Assembly (NCBI GenBank): GCA_964512305.1
Contig: CAZEIW010000221.1
Location: 1-19,852 of the forward strand
From: CAZEIW01 sp964512305
GTDB taxonomy: Bacteria > Pseudomonadota > Gammaproteobacteria > Burkholderiales > Burkholderiaceae_F
Length of the DNA: 19,852 nt
Direction: 5' to 3'
The position numbers and the translations under genes were made by a program. Positions 17,331 to 19,852 of this stretch are shown one piece after another. The notes under the pieces were generated by a model that was not told where the DNA came from, did no database searches, and worked only from the letters and a program-made list of their open reading frames with translations. Every line of letters starts with the position of its first letter. Position 1 is the first letter of the stretch.

Positions 17331-17707
17331 CACCGCCTCCTGCCCGAGCTTCTCGAACTTCACGGCCACGGGCACATGCGGCGGCAGCGCCGCCGCGACG
17401 GCCTCGCGGCACCCGTCCTGGCGCGGGCCATCGCCTGCGGGCTTGCGCCTGTCCTGCGAGCGGCCCCGTCGAGGAGCGCCGCCATCGTGAGGCGGGACGG
17501 GTTACCGATGACTTACACATCGCCGAGGATCGCGTTGAATACTCCGCAGTCGGCCGGCCTAGCCGGCGCCTGCCGGACGCAGCGAGGCGGTCGGCGCATT
17601 GGCACGTTTCAGAACCGTTAAGGCCGGCTTCAATCCGCTAAAGGACAGCCTCGGCGGTCCTGACGGATAGTCGTGCTCATCGATCCAGTCCTCTAACGGG
17701 AGCGACC
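17331..17707. promoter_or_regulatory. Gene-free divergent region between the hydrolase and the small-gene trio
   Basis: No supported gene is seen in these 377 bp, and open frames here are short and compositionally biased. It should hold the promoters of both divergent units. AGGAGG for the hydrolase is at 17335-17340 (minus) and GGGAG for the first small gene is at 17698-17702 (plus). The stretch 17500-17700 is less GC-rich than its surroundings, which fits a control region, but I find no promoter pair I would defend. Confidence 0.4.
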
Positions 17708-17878
17708 ATGAGCAACAGCTACGACCGTCCGCCTCGCTGCACGGCGACAGGCGTCATGACGGCTTCCATCCTCGCCGTCTCGCTCGCGATGGCCGCGTCG
17801 CTGATGTTCGACTGGGCGCCGGCGCCTGCGGACACCGCGCAGACGACGGCACAGGCGGTCTCCGGCCGAAACGGCTGA
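17708..17878 (+). CDS. Small single-pass membrane or secreted peptide, first of three
   Basis: A 56-residue ORF starting at ATG 17708 with GGGAG 5 bases upstream. It has a short polar N-terminus (MSNSYDRPPR), one hydrophobic segment at about residues 15-36 (GVMTASILAVSLAMAASLMF) and a polar Ala/Thr/Gln-rich tail. It could be an exported peptide with an uncleaved anchor. No family is recognised. Support comes from the ribosome-binding site, the membrane-like segment, and the tight spacing (5 bp) to the next small ORF. A chance ORF remains possible in DNA this GC-rich. Confidence 0.55.
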   Translation: MSNSYDRPPRCTATGVMTASILAVSLAMAASLMFDWAPAPADTAQTTAQAVSGRNG

Positions 17879-17883
17879 ACGCG

Positions 17884-18084
17884 ATGAGCGACCAACCCCG
17901 GCTTGCGAAGGACGCGGTGGGGCGGCGAGCGAAGGCCCGCCGCTGGGCCTCGGTTGGCGACGCCTTGCTGGTCCTCCTGGTCGTCGCGGCTTGCGGCGGA
18001 GGAAATCCCGATGCGCCGGCGCAGCCGGCGGGTACCGGCACGATCGACCCCGTCACGTGCAATTCCACCGGCAACTGCCGCTAG
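17884..18084 (+). CDS. Small lipoprotein, second of three
   Basis: A 66-residue ORF from ATG 17884, 5 bp after the previous stop. It has a basic N-terminal region (GRRAKARRW), a hydrophobic core GDALLVLLVV and lipobox VVAAC with Cys37. A short mature part, GGGNPDAPAQPAG, ends in CNSTGNCR. The AACGGG junction is the same as in the SGNH lipoprotein across the divergent region. The mature part is only about 30 residues, with two cysteines (CNSTGNC) that could pair. No ribosome-binding site is evident, so translation may depend on the upstream ORF. It resembles small entericidin-like lipoproteins only in form; I do not assign a function. Confidence 0.6.
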   Translation: MSDQPRLAKDAVGRRAKARRWASVGDALLVLLVVAACGGGNPDAPAQPAGTGTIDPVTCNSTGNCR

Positions 18085-18094
18085 GCGATCTCGC

Positions 18095-18295
18095 GTGCAC
18101 TCAGTGGACAGGGCGAAGGCGGCGATCCTGCGGTCCGTGATGATGGGTCTTCTTGCGGTCCTCGCACCCGCCTTCGACAGGCTCCTCGAGCCGGCACAGG
18201 GGGCCCTCGACTTCATGAGCGAAGCGACGCCCGCCGCGGCGCCGCGAGCCGCCCCTCAGGGCCGGATCGCGGAGGCGGCGATCCGCATGCGCTGA
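18095..18295 (+). CDS. Small hydrophobic protein, third of three (tentative)
   Basis: A 66-residue ORF from GTG 18095, 10 bp after the preceding stop. The segment AAILRSVMMGLLAVLAPAF (about residues 9-27) is hydrophobic. The rest is Ala/Pro/Arg-rich and ends in RIAEAAIRMR. No ribosome-binding site is clear. In-frame ATGs exist at residues 16-17, which would remove part of the basic start. It stops 6 bp before the REP-like hairpin. Spacing suggests it belongs to the same transcript as the two small genes before it. This is the weakest of the three. Confidence 0.4.
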   Translation: MHSVDRAKAAILRSVMMGLLAVLAPAFDRLLEPAQGALDFMSEATPAAAPRAAPQGRIAEAAIRMR

Positions 18296-18301
18296 TAGCG
18301 G

Positions 18302-18331
18302 CTCCCCTCTCCCGCAAGCGGGAGAGGGGAG
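18302..18331. repeat. Perfect REP-like hairpin, possibly a terminator
   Basis: A perfect 14-bp stem, CTCCCCTCTCCCGC with its complement, closes on an AA loop. It matches the inner hairpin of the element at 136-245. It lies just after the third small ORF and before the purU promoter region, so it may isolate the two units. No U-tract follows. Confidence 0.85.
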
Positions 18332-18383
18332 TATGGCGGGCGGACGTGTTGGTGCTGAGGCGGGCCCTGTCGGGCGCCGCCGG

Positions 18384-18389
18384 TATGAT
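18384..18389 (+). promoter_or_regulatory. Possible -10 element of purU
   Basis: TATGAT matches 5 of 6 bases of the sigma70 -10 box, 57 bp before the purU ATG. A matching -35 at 16-18 bp is not present, so this is tentative. Confidence 0.35.
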
Positions 18390-18445
18390 TCCGGAGGTGC
18401 GCCGCGGTCGCGTCTGCAGAAGATCCTGCCCCGGCCGGATCGCCG

Positions 18446-19321
18446 ATGACCTACTCGACCCGCAACCCCAACAGCTACACGCTGCGCGTGACCTGCCCTG
18501 CCACCACGGGCCTCGTCGCCGCCGTGACCGGCCACCTGGCGTCGCGCAATTACGACATCACCGAGCTCGAACAGTACGACGACGACCTGACGCAGCGCTT
18601 CTTCATGCGCTGCGTCTTCACGGCGCCGCAGCCGGTGCCCGATGCCGCCGCGGTGCTCGGAGCGGACTTCGGTGCGACCGCGGCGCGCTTCTCGATGGAA
18701 TGGCGCCTGCGCCCCAACGACCGTCCGTACCGGGTGATGCTGCTGGTGTCGAAGTTCGATCACTGCCTGCGCGACCTGCTGTACCGCTGGGAGATGAAGG
18801 AACTGAACATGCAGGTCGCCGGCATCGTGTCGAATCACATGGACCTGGCCCCGGTGGCCGAGCGCGCCGCGCTTCGCTTCCACTGGCTGCCGGTGACGCC
18901 CCAGACCAGGGCCGCACAGGAGGACGCGCTGCGCCGGCTGATCCGCGACGAGTCGGTCGATCTGGTCGTGCTGGCGCGCTACATGCAGATCCTGAGCGAC
19001 GCGCTGGCGCAGGATCTCGCCGGGCGCTGCATCAACATCCACCATTCCTTCCTGCCCGGCTTCAAGGGCGGCTCGCCGTATGCGCAGGCGCACGGCCGCG
19101 GCGTCAAGCTGATCGGCGCCACCGCGCACTACGTCACCGGGGATCTGGACGAGGGTCCGATCATCGAGCAGGACGTGCGCCGGATCGATCATCGCCACTC
19201 CGTGCAGGAGATGCAGGCCCTGGGGCGCGATGTCGAATGCGCGGTCCTCGCGCGCGCGGTGCGCCTGCATCTGGACGACCGCGTGTTCATCGACGGCAAC
19301 AAGACCGTCGTGTTTTCCTGA
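18446..19321 (+). CDS. purU: Formyltetrahydrofolate deformylase
   Basis: A 291-residue enzyme that hydrolyses 10-formyl-tetrahydrofolate to formate and tetrahydrofolate, balancing one-carbon pools. The N-terminal ACT domain (about residues 10-88) begins YTLRVTCPATTGLVAAVTG. The formyltransferase-fold domain begins with RVMLLVSKFDHCLRDLLYR and carries the active-site block INIHHSFLPGFKGG, with Asn197 and His199. TGDLDEGPII supplies Asp235. Length agrees with E. coli PurU (280). ATG 18446 has no strong ribosome-binding site, but the ACT domain begins 10 residues later, so the start is near. The gene stands alone and converges on the cytochrome c gene. Confidence 0.96.
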   Translation: MTYSTRNPNSYTLRVTCPATTGLVAAVTGHLASRNYDITELEQYDDDLTQRFFMRCVFTAPQPVPDAAAVLGADFGATAARFSMEWRLRPNDRPYRVMLLVSKFDHCLRDLLYRWEMKELNMQVAGIVSNHMDLAPVAERAALRFHWLPVTPQTRAAQEDALRRLIRDESVDLVVLARYMQILSDALAQDLAGRCINIHHSFLPGFKGGSPYAQAHGRGVKLIGATAHYVTGDLDEGPIIEQDVRRIDHRHSVQEMQALGRDVECAVLARAVRLHLDDRVFIDGNKTVVFS

Positions 19322-19330
19322 AACCCGTTT

Positions 19331-19369
19331 GCCGGCCGCGCCGGCGCAGCCGATCGCTCGCGATCGGCT
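19331..19369. terminator. Hairpins between purU and the cytochrome c gene
   Basis: Two adjacent stems: GCCGGC-CGC-GCCGGC... at 19331-19345, and a perfect 10-bp AGCCGATCGC-TC-GCGATCGGCT at 19348-19369. They fill most of the 72-bp gap between convergent stops and would serve both strands. Neither is followed by a U-tract. Confidence 0.55.
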
Positions 19370-19393
19370 AGCGCTCGAGCCGCCCGCGCGGCG

Positions 19394-19729
19394 TCACTTC
19401 GACATCACCCATTCGAGCAGGGAATGCAGCTCCGCGTCGCCGAGCCGGGAGGGCGGCGTCGGCGGCATGGGGATCTTGCCGTACACGTTGTTGGACCCGG
19501 TGCGTACGGCCTTCTCGAGCCTTGAGACCGCATCGGCCTCGCCTTTGTGCTTGGCCGCCACATCCTTGTAGGCCGGCCCGACCAGTTTCTTGTCGACCGA
19601 ATGGCAGGCCGCACAGCCGCCGGTCTTCATCAATTGCTGGGCCTTCGCGTCATCGAGCGCGGCGTTGGCGGCCGCGGTGCCCAGGACAAGCAAACACCCA
19701 GCTCCCCATGCAACGACCTTGACCTTCAT
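19394..19729 (-). CDS. Small class I cytochrome c (c-551/c-552 type)
   Basis: A 111-residue periplasmic electron carrier. A Sec signal peptide covers residues 1-23 (KVVAWGAGCLLVLGTAAANA), leaving about 88 mature residues. Heme is attached at CAACH, Cys39 to His43. Met88 in KIPMPPTP is the likely sixth ligand. The C-terminal helix LGDAELHSLLEWVMSK is typical of this class. ATG 19729 has GGGAGG upstream on the minus strand. Partners could be a cytochrome c oxidase or nitrite reductase, neither of which is in the window. The gene name cannot be fixed. Confidence 0.94.
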   Translation of the reverse strand: MKVKVVAWGAGCLLVLGTAAANAALDDAKAQQLMKTGGCAACHSVDKKLVGPAYKDVAAKHKGEADAVSRLEKAVRTGSNNVYGKIPMPPTPPSRLGDAELHSLLEWVMSK

Positions 19730-19814
19730 GACTTCCCTCCCATTCAGCGATGTCGACGAGGCATCGACGGCCGAGCCCCCCCATCCAGGTTCTCATTTCA
19801 CCGGCCGCCTCGGG

Positions 19815-19828
19815 TTGACATGGCGCAA
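19815..19828 (-). promoter_or_regulatory. FNR/ANR-like dyad upstream of the cytochrome c gene (speculative)
   Basis: On the plus strand TTGACATGGCGCAA is a 14-bp site of the FNR form TTGAT-N4-ATCAA, matching 7 of 10 conserved positions. It lies 86 bp upstream of the cytochrome start. A TGAAAT -10-like hexamer (minus strand, 19795-19800) lies between. Oxygen-responsive control of a cytochrome c would be sensible, but the match is imperfect. Confidence 0.25.
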
Positions 19829-19852
19829 TGCAGCGAACCCGATGGCGCTCCC

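Noticed and set aside
17314..17520. 68-codon minus-strand ORF upstream of the SGNH hydrolase
   Set aside because: It is Arg/Ala/Gly-rich and overlaps the AGGAGG and start of the hydrolase in another frame, with no ribosome-binding site of its own.
17600..17620. TTGGCACG resembling the -24 half of a sigma54 promoter
   Set aside because: The -12 half (TTGCA type) is missing at the required spacing; AGAAC is found instead.
19815..19852. TTGACA as the -35 of a plus-strand gene leaving the window
   Set aside because: No -10-like hexamer lies 16-18 bp downstream and too little sequence remains. It may instead be half of an FNR-like dyad.

Overview
The window is very GC-rich, densely coded chromosomal DNA. 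Gene content suggests a betaproteobacterium, most likely Burkholderiales or a close relative: an APS-reductase sulfate assimilation operon with a DUF934 gene and stand-alone CobA, a TrpD2-type YbiB, a large STAND-BTAD regulator, PurU, and lipoproteins with AACGGG-type lipoboxes. The genus cannot be fixed from sequence alone. There is no rRNA, tRNA, CRISPR array, transposase or phage gene, and the window reads as ordinary chromosome with some accessory-looking pockets.

Layout. (1) 1-245: the tail of a probable CbiX/SirB-type chelatase, then a large compound REP-like inverted repeat. (2) 282-2384: a one-PDZ HtrA-family serine protease (minus) divergent from ybiB (plus). (3) 2450-9426: a seven-gene plus-strand operon. 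Its order is TauE/SafE permease, siroheme sulfite reductase cysI, DUF934, APS reductase cysH, cysD, cysN and cobA, with gaps of 38 bp or less and several stop/start overlaps. CysDN make APS from sulfate, CysH reduces APS to sulfite and CysI reduces sulfite to sulfide. CobA supplies precorrin-2 for the siroheme of CysI. There is no cysC and no cysJ, consistent with the APS route and a non-CysJ electron donor. (4) 9435-10009: a RimJ-like acetyltransferase (minus) whose start overlaps a 14-bp tandem repeat. (5) 10293-12816: a membrane-anchored Ser/Thr kinase followed after 4 bp by an unrecognised lipoprotein. (6) 12845-17330: on the minus strand, an SGNH/GDSL-hydrolase lipoprotein followed by a 1063-residue STAND ATPase/TPR/BTAD regulator. 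(7) 17708-18295: three very small tandem ORFs, each with one hydrophobic segment and one with a clear lipobox, closed by a perfect REP-like hairpin. (8) 18446-19729: purU, converging on a small class I cytochrome c.

The well-understood core is the sulfur operon. The least explained parts are the small-protein trio, the kinase-lipoprotein pair and the hydrolase-STAND regulator pair. The first three of these four REP-like or tandem repeat loci lie at gene ends: 136-245, about 9427-9456 and 18302-18331. The 14-bp tandem repeat lies at a gene start.
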